Positions 1 to 11,960 of a stretch of DNA of 64,000 bases are shown piece after piece (within the stretch, counting starts at the first letter, position 1; every line of letters starts with the position of its first letter). The DNA comes from Anodontia alba (taxonomy: Eukaryota; Mollusca; Bivalvia; Lucinida; Lucinidae), in assembly GCA_964016985.1 (NCBI GenBank), contig OZ024823.1, positions 133,196,112-133,260,111 on the forward strand. Direction: 5' to 3'. The notes under the pieces are model-generated. The model ran no database searches, was not told where the DNA came from, and saw only the letters and a program-made list of their open reading frames with translations. Both the position numbers and the translations under genes were made by a program.

Positions 1-326
1 AAAGACATAATACCTTTTAAAACTGTTATTAATTAGGGACTATTTCTTTTTCTGTTGGGACATGTGCGCGTAGTAGTTTTGTTTATTTACTTTGGAAGTT
101 ACAACAGAATATAATAATTTTAATCGAACGAACATTTTGGACAACTTACAAGGGAGTATCAATAGTTATTTCCCTTGACTAACTAGAAACCTTTGTTGTT
201 GATTCTTGGTTTAAACTTTTTTCCCACCGTTTCAACATTGTTGTCAAAGCAACATGTTGGTCCAAAGCCAAAAGCGGATGTTTCATCTCTTACGGACATA
301 ATTAAACTTGTCTTTTATACTTGAAT
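1..326. other. AT-rich non-coding DNA, nothing recognised
   Basis: No coding or structured signal could be supported here. The stretch is AT-rich and ends at the left TTAA of a MITE. Confidence 0.5.
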
Positions 327-530
327 TTAACCTTAGTCCTGCTGAACCCGGATATGCCCTTCCTTTGCAAACCGTGTAGATCCAGATCTGAAGAAGCCAA
401 CTAATATGGATCTGCAATGTTAGTCTTTCAGTATGTGAATTTATATCAACAACATAGATCAAGTAATCCGACTGGCTGAAAATTGGAAGTGGGCGTGGCA
501 TCTTAATTCATTCAGCATAACAAGGATTAA
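327..530. mobile_element. TTAA-flanked MITE (piggyBac-like), degenerate copy
   Basis: The element is bounded by TTAA at 327-330 and 527-530. Its ends are CCTTAGTCCTGCTGAA and TTCAGCATAACAAGGA, imperfect inverted repeats. The same family recurs at about ten places in this window with consensus ends CCCTTGTCMTGCTGAA. A TTAA target and CCCTT-type ends fit piggyBac-like non-autonomous elements; this assignment rests on ends only. The central hairpin (GTGTAGATCCAGATC and its complement) is eroded in this copy. Confidence 0.7.
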
Positions 531-1119
531 TATTTCTTTGAATATACACACAAAGCTGGCGCTGCCTCTATGAGACTCAGTTGCCTGGCAGCGTTAAAAA
601 TCTGAAAACTGAACTGAACACCCAAAGCTCTGAATGGACAAAAATCTTTCTTAAAAAGTAAAAGGAGACAAGCAAAAGCAAAGCTTAAGACTGAACAAGA
701 ATAACAGCTGAAATTAGCTCTTTCCCTTACTGGAAATTTAGAACGGAAAGTTATTGAACTAGAAAATTCAAATAAAACTTTAAAGTTCTAAAACAGGGTT
801 ATCGGTACTATAAACTCCGCAAAGCCCTTTCTAAATTTTAAAGACGTCATTTCGATTTAGTTTCAAAATTCAATATTGGACTAAAATCTCTTCTGCAACA
901 AGGCCTATTGGAACTCGAATTTTATGGTGACTTAGTATATAAATTCAGAAGAAAAAAAAAATGCTTGCAATGATTTTAGCACTCAATTTCGTAAAGCCTT
1001 TCCTCGATATATAAATATTGGGTACACGTATTTGAACCTAAAGTAAATTATTTCTGCCAGTAAAATTGATTTAATCCACACTGTAGTCTCTATGACTGAT
1101 CATTTAAAGACGGTGATTC
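531..1119. other. Non-coding spacer, nothing recognised
   Basis: No exon, hairpin or family repeat could be identified between the MITE and the (GT)n tract. Reading frames are short and broken. Confidence 0.4.

Positions 1120-1161
<42 letters not shown>
1120..1161. repeat. (GT)n microsatellite
   Basis: About 20 uninterrupted GT units lie directly against the 5' end of the tandem-array element that follows. Short open frames read across it (His-Thr repeats) are artefacts. Confidence 0.95.
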
Positions 1162-1162
<1 letters not shown>

Positions 1163-1163
<1 letters not shown>

Positions 1164-3675
1164 AGCTCACCTGAGCAAGGCTCAGGATGAGCTATTGTGA
1201 TCATTTGCCGTCCGTCGTCGTCCGTCTGTCCGTTCACACCTTTGAACGACTTCTTCTCTGTAACTCCAGGGCCAATTTTCTTCAAACATGTTGAGCATTG
1301 TGTTAAAGGAGGCTGACGGAGCTAATATCGATATAACTTTATTTTTTGTTGTCAAAAAATGCAATTTCCAAACGAAATTAAACTACCCCTAGATTGTTAT
1401 AAAATGCTTCTAAGGACTGTGCAATAAAGAATTATAGGAGAAAATATCGCTTAAATATGTACTTTCTAACTAGACTACGTAGTCAAGTTAGGTAAGTTAA
1501 GGGAGGTAATAATTTTATAAATTAAACAGTGATTATATTCTAGTTACTTTAAAAGTTTTCAGGAATATGTGTATTTTTATGTGTTTTTATGATAAGAAAG
1601 TATATTTCTTTCACTATGAGTGTGCAGATTCTTCAAAACCTCACTGAGAGCTTAAATTATTTTCGTGAAACTTAGTGTATCAGAACACTTATTCCATTTA
1701 ATTTTACAAACCTTACAAGTATCGAAACAACAGTCTGAAAACTCAGTTTGAAACAAAAGCTTCTATGATTTTTGTCAGATCAAAATTATCTCAGTCAGCA
1801 ACCTTTAAAAGAGGCGGGGGGGTGGGGGGGGGGGGGAACGGGCGGGCGGTTGAAAATTTGGGGCGGTTGAAAATTTGTACAAATGGTCACGGTCCGTTAA
1901 TCAAGATAGCCACCATTCCCATATATGGTTATGTTGAAAAGTCATTTTCTCAAAACTGATATAGTAAATACTAATGGCTGAAACTTACAATGAGTGATTA
2001 AAGTAGTAAAACATTTTGGTTATATTCAAAATTTTGTCCCCCCCCCCCCACCCCACCCAACCCACCCTGGGGCTTATCTGCCTTTCCCCTGGGCAATATA
2101 CATCAATAAAATTGTGTAATTTTTAAATATCTTCTTCTCTTAATGTGCTCGAGCAATTTTCACCAGATTTCACATGGGACCTTCTGTCAAAAGGGTATTG
2201 CTAATTTTTCAAATGGTTCCGCACCGTCAAACAGGATGGCCGCCATGCCCAAATATGGTAAGAACAGTTAAAAATCTTCTTCTCCATAACCAAGAAAGCT
2301 TTGTGGCTGAATCTTGGTATATAGCATCGAGGACGCAAGCTCTACCAAGTTTGTTCAAATGATGACCCTAGGTTGACCTTTGACTTTTTTATGGCAAGGT
2401 CATATTTGCGTCCCTATAATTTATATGGGGAAATATTGAAGTCATTTTCTCAAAATGTATTAAAGACTAATGGCTAAAACTTACAATGTATGATTAAAGT
2501 AGTAAAACATTTTAGTTATAATCAAAATTTTGCCCCAGAGGGTTATCTGCCCTTGCTCTTGTGCTATATACATGTATAAAATTGTGTAATTTTTAAATGT
2601 CTTCTTCTCTGAAACCTTTTGAGCAATTTCACCAGATTTCGCATGGGGCCTTCTGTCAAAAGGGTTTTGCCAATTTGTTCAAATGGTTCCGAGCGGGCGG
2701 GCGGTTGAAAATTTGGGGCGGTTGAAAATTTGTACAAATGGTCACGGTCCGTTAATCAAGATAGCCACCATTCCCATATATGGTTATGTTGAAAAGTCAT
2801 TTTCTCAAAACTGATATAGTAAATACTAATGGCTGAAACTTACAATGAGTGATTAAAGTAGTAAAACATTTTGGTTATATTCAAAATTTTGTCCCCCCCC
2901 CACCCCACCCAACCCACCCTGGGGCTTATCTGCCTTTCCCCTGGGCAACATACATCAATAAAATTGTGTAATTTTTAAATATCTTCTTCTCTTAATGTGC
3001 TCGAGCAATTTTCACCAGATTTCACATGGGACCTTCTGTCAAAAGGGTATTGCTAATTTTTCAAATGGTTCCGCACCGTCAAACAGGATGGCCGCCATGC
3101 CCAAATATGGTAAGAACAGTTAAAAATCTTCTTCTCCATAACCAAGAAAGCTTTGTGGCTGAATCTTGGTATATAGCATCGAGGACGCAAGCTCTACCAA
3201 GTTTGTTCAAATGATGACCCTAGGTTGACCTTTGACTTTTTTATGGCAAGGTCATATTTGCGTCCCTATAATTTATATGGGGAAATATTGAAGTCATTTT
3301 CTCAAAATGTATTAAAGACTAATGGCTAAAACTTACAATGTATGATTAAAGTAGTAAAACATTTTAGTTATAATCAAAATTTTGCCCCAGAGGGTTATCT
3401 GCCCTTGCTCTTGTGCTATATTCATGTATAAAATTGTGTAATTTTTAAATGTCTTCTTCTCTGAAACCTTTTGAGCAATTTCACCAGATTTCGCATGGGG
3501 CCTTCTGTCAAAAGGGTTTTGCCAATTTGTTCAAATGGTTCCGAGCAAATGAACAAGATGGCCGCCTTGCGATAACGAGAAAGTGTTAAAGGACGGACGC
3601 ATGGGCGGACGTATGCCGGACGCCGGACAGCTCCCTGTGGGATAAGCTCTACCCCAGGTAGAGCTACAGTTATTT
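1163..3675 (+). mobile_element. Helentron-like tandem-array element (AGCTCACCTGAGC 5' end)
   Basis: The 5' end is a hairpin, AGCTCACCTGAGC...GCTCAGGATGAGCT, followed by a GTCCGTCGTCGTCCGTCTGTCCG tract seen in several elements of this window in similar form. Internal sequence repeats themes such as 'gatggccgccatgcc' and 'ctcaaaactgatatag'. The right end has the inverted repeat AGCTCTACC...GGTAGAGCT. No open reading frame of note is present. The end structure and internal repeats resemble non-autonomous Helentrons (HINEs); this is inference without a homology search. Confidence 0.6.
1839..3545. repeat. Near-perfect tandem duplication, unit about 852-855 bp
   Basis: Copy A (about 1839-2693) and copy B (about 2694-3545) are almost identical. 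By eye they differ in a poly-C run length (near 2041 and 2893) and in single bases such as caatatacatc versus caacatacatc. Both contain identical 62-residue open frames, which do not look like a gene. The duplication lies inside the tandem-array element and must be recent, or an assembly artefact. Confidence 0.85.
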
Positions 3676-4858
3676 GGCTAGTTCCGGGTAAGGTTATGCT
3701 TCATAATGATTTCCAAATGACTGGCTGAACAAAAATATTTTTTTTGGCTGATACAGAGTACTATTCTTCCTTGAAATACCATACTACAGAATTTGTCATT
3801 CGCCTTTGGTTATCTGCTCTTGCGATGACTGTGAAGTACACTGCTTTGGCTAGTTCCGAATAGTTTTGCTAGTTCCGAAATATAAAGACGTATGTCACAA
3901 AGGGACAGGTCCACAAAGACCTAAAAACCGGCCCTGTAAGTCAAAATCGCATAATTTCATGGGATAACGATTTTCGGCATGTACACCTCCTTAGTGCAAG
4001 ATTTAGCTCCTATTTTCTGGATTTCATAATCTTTCCTACCCCCTTCTCAGTGAAGCACAAAAAATAAAATTAGCTTGCAGTGAAATTATGTGTTTGCAAT
4101 TGTAGCTGGTGTTAAGCGCCGTGTGACGCCCTTAAAAAGTCTCCCCGTACTCCGTCAAAGAGCAGATAGTAATATAAGCGACGACACGAGAAAACCTGTC
4201 TTCGTTTTCAACCAAGTAAGACTCAGACCGGCCTACTCAGCCATAGACTGGCTAACTTAGCCACACCGCCGGATTAGCTAGTCTTGAAAAATTTAATAAG
4301 TAGTATACTGTGTAGACTGCGAACAACAACGGCGCTGATCAGACTGTGCAGATGCACAAACTATGTGCCTTTGTTGTTCGCATATGGCATAAAGCAGGTT
4401 ATCTCAAGACGAGGCTCATACTTTCGCTCCAATCATCTGTCAAATGTGTCAGATTCTGTTACGTACACTGCATCGATATGTACACACGTGTGAACATAAA
4501 GTGTTCAAACACCTTACCTGGAACGCACAAATTAGCGATCGATTAATGGTTGAAAACAAGCGCTTTGTTTAAATCTTTGCAGGGAGCATTTAAGCAGATG
4601 TTTGAAAGTATGTTCCACCCAATAGTTGAAAAAAAATGTTTTAATTGACTGTTTACTTAAAGGATATCTAGGCGAATATTGATTTACACATTAAAAAAAA
4701 AATATGTTAAGCGTAGGGTTACTAGGGGAAATCGGATCGTATCGATCAGTAAGGTAATATTTCCCATATTTATTTTCTGACATATGAAGCAGAATAAATG
4801 AACGACAGAAACATACTATTTTTTCCTCTTTAAATTTGACCGCTGTCGTGTCTTTGAT
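3676..4858. other. Intergenic sequence, no gene recognised
   Basis: Overlapping frames at 4284-4546 have no recognisable domain and no splice context. 'Gctagttccg' motifs recur at 3677, 3848 and 3868, suggesting an old repeat. I see no support for an exon. Confidence 0.4.

Positions 4859-4892
<34 letters not shown>
4859..4892. repeat. Poly-T tract
   Basis: About 34 consecutive T. It could be the tail of a minus-strand retroposon, but no body or target-site duplication was identified. Confidence 0.85.
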
Positions 4893-4997
4893 CACTTGTT
4901 CGAAACTAGCTAAAACTCGGAATTAGCCAAATAACTGTAATTATAAAGCACTGAGCACTGATCACATTGTTTAGTATTGGGCCGAGGTTATAAACTT

Positions 4998-5212
4998 TTT
5001 TTTTTTCATGCTCATCTCAGCATGAAATTTGTCCTGCTAGAATCTAATAAATCTCAAATTACTATCATTTGCAAATTCTTTCTTGCTAAACATAGCTGAG
5101 CAGGAAATTTCTGTGCTAATAAATATAAAAATGCCTGTTATTATTTCATATTTATTAGCAGAAAAAAAATCATGCTTAGCTGAGTTGAGCATGAAAAAAA
5201 TTATAACCTCAG
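4998..5212. repeat. Palindromic repeat around AGCATGAAA / TTTCATGCT
   Basis: The left part reads ttataaactttttttt-catgctcatctcagcatgaaatt and the right part has catgcttagctgagttgagcatgaaaaaaattataacctc. These form imperfect inverted repeats about 200 bp apart, consistent with a degenerate MITE. Its family is not seen elsewhere here. Confidence 0.5.
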
Positions 5213-5327
5213 GAAGGCCTGCGCGTAATATTTAGAAATTAGGGTGTCGTAGTATATAAAAAAATAAGAAAAGAAATCACACACATCTTTGATTTGCAAT
5301 AGTCTCAGTCAGATAATGTCATTATCT

Positions 5328-5546
5328 GTTTGTTTTGTGTTGAGGTTTTACGGCCCAGTCAACCCAGTGGGTCATGTCGAGCGCGGTCAGTTTACCTAAC
5401 CACACTTTTTCTGGGGCCAGAAACTGACAACTGACCTTCTTGAATCGGCGGAAGGGAGAGAATGACCGTAGAAAATATTTCAATCTCCACGAAAGTATGT
5501 TGCCGACCTGGCGGACGCGCATCCAGCTGAGCCACCGAGGCCGGCT
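5328..5546 (-). mobile_element. tRNA-derived SINE, minus strand, just upstream of exon 1
   Basis: Read on the minus strand, the head contains CCTCGGTGGCTCAGCTGGATG. This holds a good Pol III A-box (TGGCTCAGCTGG) in a tRNA-like context. The body has a domain also found at 8420-8560, 29240-29300, 38880-38960 and 61240-61320 ('cccttccgccgattcaagaaggtcagttgtcag' type). The tail has 'gactgggccgtaaaacctcaaca'. The B-box is not clear. The SINE ends about 200 bp before the start codon of the gene. Confidence 0.75.
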
Positions 5547-5704
5547 GTAATACCAAGAATAATCTTATGCTACATAACATTGTGTAGTTAATAAGGAAAG
5601 AAAAGTCACATTAGGCCAAGTGCGCTCAGACATAATTATTTACGTATATTTCGTTTCGACCAAACAGTAATTTGACTTTTGCATCACACCCAATTTCTAA
5701 CCGG

Positions 5705-5800
5705 ATGTGAATGGCTGTCATACACAACAGTGACAATTTTTTGATCCACAAAAATGCAGTACTTGCTGATATTTATGGTCGTTTTGTTTTCTGTGAGCGC
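5705..5800 (+). promoter_or_regulatory. Possible upstream open reading frames at the start codon
   Basis: An ATGTGA minimal frame lies at 5705. A second ATG at 5711 opens a frame that runs out of phase through the true start at 5754 and stops at a TAG near 5801. If transcription starts upstream of 5705, both could reduce initiation at 5754. The transcription start site is unknown, so a regulatory role is inference. Confidence 0.35.
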
Positions 5801-6137
5801 TAGGAAGGAAGATTTTGCTGAGTTGGAAGAATTAATGAACAATCCCCGCTTACTTGCCGAGCTAGAAAAACGTTTTGGAACACTTCTGTCAGACGAGGTT
5901 CCAGAAAAGGAGCCAGAGGCAACTACCATTTCGTGTACTGCCCTCACAGGCACTCTAAATACTCACTCATCAAACTGTGATTTTCGAACAGATGTTAACA
6001 AAATCATCAAAGCAACAGAGTCACTGAATGGAAATGCTGAATTTGTGGGGAAAGTGGATAATATCACTTGTGCCATAGACTGTACTCAGAAATGTTGTAA
6101 TGATTCTGATTGTGATACTGCAGTCTATCAAAATAAG
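5754..6137 (+). CDS. Exon 1: signal peptide and first half of MANSC domain
   Basis: The start ATG at 5754 is the first in-frame Met after an in-frame TGA at 5742. Residues 1-16 (MQYLLIFMVVLFSVSA) form a typical signal peptide. An acidic, Glu/Leu-rich stretch follows (EELMNNPRLLAELEKRFG). From about residue 62 the sequence matches a MANSC domain: SCTALTG, NCDFR, TCAIDC, then KCCNDSDCDTAVYQNK, with the paired cysteines and CDxAVY core typical of that fold. The exon ends at AAG before GTAGGT (6138), phase 0. The open frame runs on to 6251 without a stop, but that extension is intronic, because exon 2 resumes the MANSC domain exactly. The product should enter the secretory pathway. Confidence 0.88.
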
Positions 6138-6769
6138 GTAGGTCTAGGGTTGCAAGTCTTCTGGTCATGTATAAAAGCAAGCCTGATCCACTCTGCCCAC
6201 CATTTTTCGGCCAATCATAAAAAATGTTTTTCCTGTTGTATCTTAGTATGATTCAAACTTAATCTGTTAGTTTTATATGATCAAACATTGGTTAATCAAT
6301 ATTCTACAAAAGTAATTCCTTTTTCAATGCCTTTAGATTTGCTTTTGAAGCCTGTTTCTGTCGTCGGGGTATAAAAGCCAAGCCCAGTTAAATATACAAA
6401 GTCTTAGTTTTCACAGTAGTGAAACAAATATATACAGTGACCAGCTTTGTCTCAGAGAATTAATGATCACTAGAACCTAAATGGTTTCTTAAATATGAAA
6501 ATTATGTCATAGACAAGCCCTATTTTATCCTTTTTCTGTCTCTGTTTATTTTAAAAATAGATACAATGGCAGATGGCAAGCGGACGAAGATGTTTAATAA
6601 TTTGCTACTGTCACCAAAAGAAAGTGGGGATATAAAAAAGGAGAAATAATGATATTCATAATAATATATGTTATATATCGGTACGTAAATTAACCAGATT
6701 GGGCCCAGATTTTGGTGATATTGCCTATTTTTATTTTATTTTTATTTATTTATTTTTTTTCTCCTTTTT
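6138..6769 (+). other. Start of intron 1, no repeat recognised
   Basis: The intron opens with GTAGGT. The sequence is AT-rich and I see no exon or family repeat before the large array element that begins at 6770. Confidence 0.5.
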
Positions 6770-8009
6770 AGCTCACCTGAGCCGAAGGTTCTAGATGAGC
6801 TATTGTGATCACTCTCTGTCCGTCTGTCCGTTCACACCTTTGAACGACCTCCTCTGAAACCCCAGGGCCAAATTTCTTCAAACTTTATATGGAGCCGTGT
6901 GTTAAAGGGGGGCTGAAAATTTGTAAAAATGGTCATAATCAGGATGGCCGCCATGTCGCGATATAGCTCCCATAGACTTATAATGGGAAAAACTTAAAAA
7001 ATCTTCTTCTCTGAAACCATGAGGCCCACGTCTTAGGTATTTTGTATGTAGCAATGTTTAGTGGTCCCCTACATAAATCCTGCCAATCAAGCCCCTGGAG
7101 ACCAAACATGCCACACCCCAGCGGGTTGTGAACTCTCATAGACTTATAATGGGAAAAACTTAAAAAAAATCTTCTCTGAAAATATGAAGTCCAGAGCTTA
7201 TATATTTAGTATGTAGCAATGTTTAGTGGTCCCTACATAAATCCTGCCAATCAAGCCCCTGGGGTCCAAACTGGCCATGCCCCGAGGGTCATTAGCTCCC
7301 GTAGACTTATAATGGGGAAAAAAAAAAAATCTTCTTGTCTGAAACCATGAGGCCCACAACTTACATATTTAGTATGTAGCAATGTTTAGTGGTCCCCTTC
7401 ATAAATCCTGCCAATCAAGCCCCTGGGGCCCAATCTGGCCACGCCCGGGGCTCATTAGCTCCCATAGACTTATAATGGGAAAAACTTAAAAAACCTTCTC
7501 TGAAACCATGAGGCCCAGAGCTTATATATTTAGTAGATAGCAATGTTTAGTGGTCCTCTACATAAATCCTGCCAGTCAATCCCCTGGGGTCCAGACTGGC
7601 CACGTCCCGGGGGGTCATTAGCTCCCATAGACTTATAATGGGAAAACTTAAAAAATCGTCTTCTCTGAAACCATGAGGCCCACAGCTTACACAGGGTTCG
7701 CACTAGGATTTTTTTCTTTCGCCACCATTGTCGTCAATTTGATTTTTTTTTTTTTTTTCATATTTATTCTTTTAAAGATATACACAAACATATATAGAAT
7801 TTGATTTTTTTTGTACCATTTTCTTTAACTTTGAGCCAGATTTTGAGCCAAATTTTGGCCATTTTTCGCCAAAGAATTATCTTGTCAGAAAAAAAAGATG
7901 TTCATTTACTGATTCCTTTAATTGCAGCAGTAGATTCAAGAATCAGTATAGTGTGAAATGTGTGGGGGACTTGAAATTAATTCTCACACTGATTTTTAAA
8001 ACTTCTGCT

Positions 8010-8400
8010 GTATTTAATTAATTACAATGTCATGAAATAATAATAAGTCTTTGTTTTGCATATCGAATGTTGAAGACACAAAACTAGAACACTTTACATG
8101 GAAGTGAAAGTTCTGAAAAGTGCTGTATAAGCCAATAAATATAATGTTATTAATGTATTATACTGTAAGAGAATAACGTAACAATATTCATTTGTACCCT
8201 GATAAATGCGGGGTAAGTTTCTAACACAGCAGGTTTTACTGTTTTAAGGGAGCTAACTGCAACTGACGTAAAAGGGAGTTTACTGCAATTGCTTTACCAG
8301 TCAGGTCTATGCGAAATGGAACGGGGAACAGCATTTTTTTATGAATCGCGCCAATAAAAAAGAGGGGGCATGCTTATACAATAAGCGGTTAACCAGTACA
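8010..8400. repeat. Unclassified interspersed repeat, also at 28873-29215 and 21665-21840
   Basis: This block shares long runs with 28873-29215, for example 'gaagacacaaaa', 'acactttacatgga', 'atttgtaccctgataaatg' and 'aagggagctaactgcaactgac'. The copy at 21665-21840 keeps only the middle part. It sits directly beside a SINE-like body at both main sites (8400-8560 and 29215-29365), so the pair may be one element read on the minus strand. No coding capacity is visible. Confidence 0.65.
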
Positions 8401-8560
8401 TTGAACACCCTTCCGCAGGCAACTTGTAGCTGAAAATCTTGAAGCAGTGGAAGGAGCGAATGACCGTAGCAAATACATGTGTTTCATGATAAATCGCTAC
8501 AATCTAGGGGGATCAAATGCGCGATCCGGGCCATCGGAGACTAATGTGTCCGCCTCCGAG
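8400..8560 (-). mobile_element. SINE-like body, minus strand
   Basis: On the minus strand this reads 'tttgctacggtcattcgctc' then a 'cttccactgcttcaagat' block, the same central domain as the SINE at 5328-5546. A tRNA-like head was not clearly recognised. Confidence 0.55.
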
Positions 8561-11500
8561 GAATTATTCATGTTTTTTTTTTTTTCGGGATGACGTTCAT
8601 TGATCGCCAAATAAAATTAAGGCTCATAAGAAGGTACCGAAACATGCTTAATTAAAGTCGGCACTGTTAAAGTGTACTTACCACTTTAATTAGCCGAACC
8701 GATTAATGACAATAATTATTTCTCGTGTAATCAATTTGTTTTCCATCTTTGTGTTTGACATAGGGTTCCACGTGATTACATTCTGGGTAAATTTCCGTGA
8801 CATAGGCAATGCGACTCTGACATTAATTCCTGATTGGTAGTTTCGGCAGAGCGTCATGAATATTGAGGACGAAAGGCCTGGAAAATGGGCAGTGCTACTG
8901 TCAAACTGCGCATCACAGCATGTGACCGTATATCGCTTTCATCAAATTCAGGGGTTAATTTGATCAGCTATCGTTTTCTGATCGATAATTGAGTTGTTAA
9001 TTGGCGAATTATACAATCAAGGAAGGTGTGATAGACACGCGTGACAATTATATGGCTCAGTAGCGGGTAATTCAGGCGGTATTTTTTTCGCCACTTGTTT
9101 CCGCCGATTTGATTTTTTGTGTCAAAGATATCTCAGGAACTACTTTACCTAGAAACTTGAAATTTTGTACACATGACAAGTATGACTAGTTGTATTGTGG
9201 GAAAGAAAATAAGGGCCATGGGGCCAGGTCCATTAGAGTTATTTCCCTTTGTTGTTCTGGCTATACTGATGGCCATGGCCGGGGGTATTAGTGAGCATAT
9301 GCTCACTTCATGGTCTAGTATAGAATTATATAGCTAAAGAACCTTCGAAAATCTTCTTCTCTGAATCCATGAGGCCGAGAGCTAAACTAAGTATGAAGTT
9401 ATGTGGTATCCTACATAAATCCTGCTAACCATGCCCCTTGGGTCCAAATTGGCCACACTTCGAAGGTCATTAGCTGCCATAGATTTATAATGGGAAAAAA
9501 ATTAAAAAATCTTCTTCTCTGAAACCATGAGGTCCAGAGCTTATATAGTTAGTATGTAGCAGTGTTGTGGTCCACTACATAAATCCTGCCAATCAAGCCC
9601 CTGGGGTCCAAACTGGCCATGCCCCGGGACTCATTAGCTCCCAATAGACTTATAATGGGAAAAAATATCTTCTTCTCTGAAACCATGAGGCCCACAGCTT
9701 ATATATTGAGTATGTAGCAATGTGTAGTGGTCCCCTACATAAATTCTGCCAATCAAGCCCCTGGGCTCCAAACTGGCCACACCCCAGGGGATCATGCTAT
9801 ATAACTAATAAGCTACAAAAATCTTCTTCTCTGAAACCACGAGGCAGAGAGCTAACAGATTAAGTATGTGGCTGTGTTTAGTGGTCTCCTACATAAAACC
9901 TGCCAATTAAGACCCTTGGGTCCAAACGGGCCACGCCCTGTGGGGTCAGTAGCTCCCATAGACTTATAATGGGAAAAACTTAAAAAATCTTCTTCTCTGA
10001 AACCATGAGGCCCACAGCTTATATATTTAGGGTGTAGCAATGTTTTGTGGTCCCCTACATAAATCCTGCAAATCAAGACCCTAAGGTCTAAACTAGCCAT
10101 CCCCCTAAGAGTCATTAGCTCCCATAAAATGGAAAAAACTTAAAAAATCTTCTTTTCCGAAACCGTGAGGCCCAGAGCTTAGTCATTCAGTATGTAGCAA
10201 GTTAAGTAGTCACCTACATGTACATAAAAATCCTGCCAACCATGCCCCTAGGGCCCAAACTGGGCATGCCCCGGGGCTCATTAGCTCTAATAGACATAAT
10301 GGAAAAAACTTCAAAAAACTTCTTCTTTGAAACCATGAGGCCTGGAGCTTAGATATTTAGTATTTAGCAACGTTAAATGATCACCTTCATAAATCCTGCC
10401 AACCATGCCCCTAGGGTCCAAATTGGCCATGCCCCGGGGCTCATTTGCTCCCATAGACTTATAATAAGAACTTCAAAAATTTTCATTGAAGCCATAAGGC
10501 CCAGAGCGTAGTGCAAGGATAAGTGGTCACCTTCACAACTCCTGCCAACCATGCACCTAGGGTCCAAATTGGCCACACCCTAGGGCTCATTTGCTCCCAT
10601 AGACTTAATGGGAAAAACTTCAAAAATCTTCGTTGAAACCATAAGGCCCAGAGCTTAGATATTTAGTATGAAGCAACAATAAGTGGTCACCTACATAAAT
10701 CTTGCCAACCATGCCCCTAGGGTCCAAATTGGCCACACCCCAGGGCTCATTAGCTCACATAGACTTATAATGGGTAATACTTAAAAAATCTTCTTCTCTG
10801 AAACCATAAGGCACAGAGCTTAGATTTTTAGTATGCAGCAACGTTAAGTGGTTACCTACATAATTCTTGCCAACCATGCCCCTAGGGTCCTAATTGGCCA
10901 AGCCCTGGGGCTCATTACCTCCCATGTAGACTTGTAATGGAAAAAAAAAAAAACCTTAAAAAATCTTCTTCTCTGAAACCATAAGGCCCAGAGCTTAGAT
11001 ATTAAGTGTGTAGCAGTAGTAAGTGGTCACCTACATAAATCTTGCCAACCATGCCTCTAGGGTCCAAATTGGCCACGCCCTGGGGCTCATCACCTCCCAT
11101 AGACGTTAAAAGGGAAAAACTTCAAAAATCTTCTTCTCTGAAACGATAAGGCTCAGAGCTTAGATATTTAGTATGTAACAACGTTAAGTGGTCACTTACA
11201 TAAATCCTGCCAACCATGCCCCTGGGGTCCAAATTGGCCACGCCCCAGGGCTCATTAATTCCCATAGACTTTTAAAGGGAAAAACTATAGAAATCTTCTT
11301 TTCTGAAACCATAAGGCCCAGAGCTTAGATATTTAGTATGTAGCAATATTAAGTGGTCACCTACATAAATCCTGCCAACCATGCCCCTAGGGTCCAAATT
11401 GGCCACACCCCAGGGCTCATTAGCTCCTATAGACTTAAAAAAGGAAAATCTTCTTCTCTGAAACCATAAGGCCCAGAGCTAAGATATTTAGTATGTACAT

Positions 11501-11960
11501 GTAGCAATTTAAAGGAAAAATGGACCAAATTATGCCCCTTTGTGGACAGGCATTGTGACGTAGGAAAAGCTTGTTAGCAAAATATCTCAGGAACCGCTTG
11601 GGCTGGGCTCTTGAAATTTTGTAGGCTGTTTGGAACTAATGTGAAGATGACCTTATCAAATTTTGGTAAAATTTTATGAAAAATTGACCAAATTATACCC
11701 CTTTGTGGACAGGCATTTTGGCATAGGAAAAGCTTGTGAGCAAAATATCTTTTTTATTTATGACCCTTTGAAAATTTCAGCATTTTAACCTTGTAAGTAA
11801 GATATCTCAAAAACTGTTTAAGCCATTACCTTGAAACTTGACAGGGAATGATGAGTAAATGACCTGATTAACTTACAGCAGTTAACTCAGGTGAGCGTTG
11901 CGGCCCATGGGCCTCTTGTTTTGATGTGAGTGATATTAATGTGTCCCAACCATATTTTTT

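Larger units (their letters stand above)
7694..9330. mobile_element. Composite insertion inside the tandem-array element
   Basis: The array of ~158-bp units is interrupted here. The left edge starts CAGGGTTCGCACTAGG, like the hAT-type ends seen at 39142 and 54545, but no matching right end was found. Inside are a repeat shared with 28873-29215 (see 8010-8400), a SINE-like block at 8400-8560, and near 9290 a hairpin GTGAGCATATGCTCAC followed by TCTAGTA, which resembles a Helentron-type 3' end. Several insertions have probably stacked. Confidence 0.5.
6770..11920 (+). mobile_element. Helentron-like tandem-array element, ~158-bp units, with internal insertion
   Basis: The 5' end reads AGCTCACCTGAGCC with a following CTAGATGAGCTATTGTGATCAC and a GTCCGTCTGTCCG tract. 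The 3' end reads CTCAGGTGAGCG, then a GGCCCATGGGCC hairpin and TCTTGTT. CTCAGGTGAGC is the inverse of the 5' end. About twenty units of roughly 158 bp lie between, each with 'agctcccatagacttataatggg', 'cttcttctctgaaaccat' and 'cctgccaa(c/t)catgcccct'. The unit array breaks at about 7694 and resumes near 9330. The open frames at 9852-10576 are just the repeat read backwards. Confidence 0.7.

Noticed and set aside
6138..6251. In-frame extension of exon 1
   Set aside because: The MANSC domain continues exactly in exon 2 from a GTAGGT donor at 6138, so the extension is intron.
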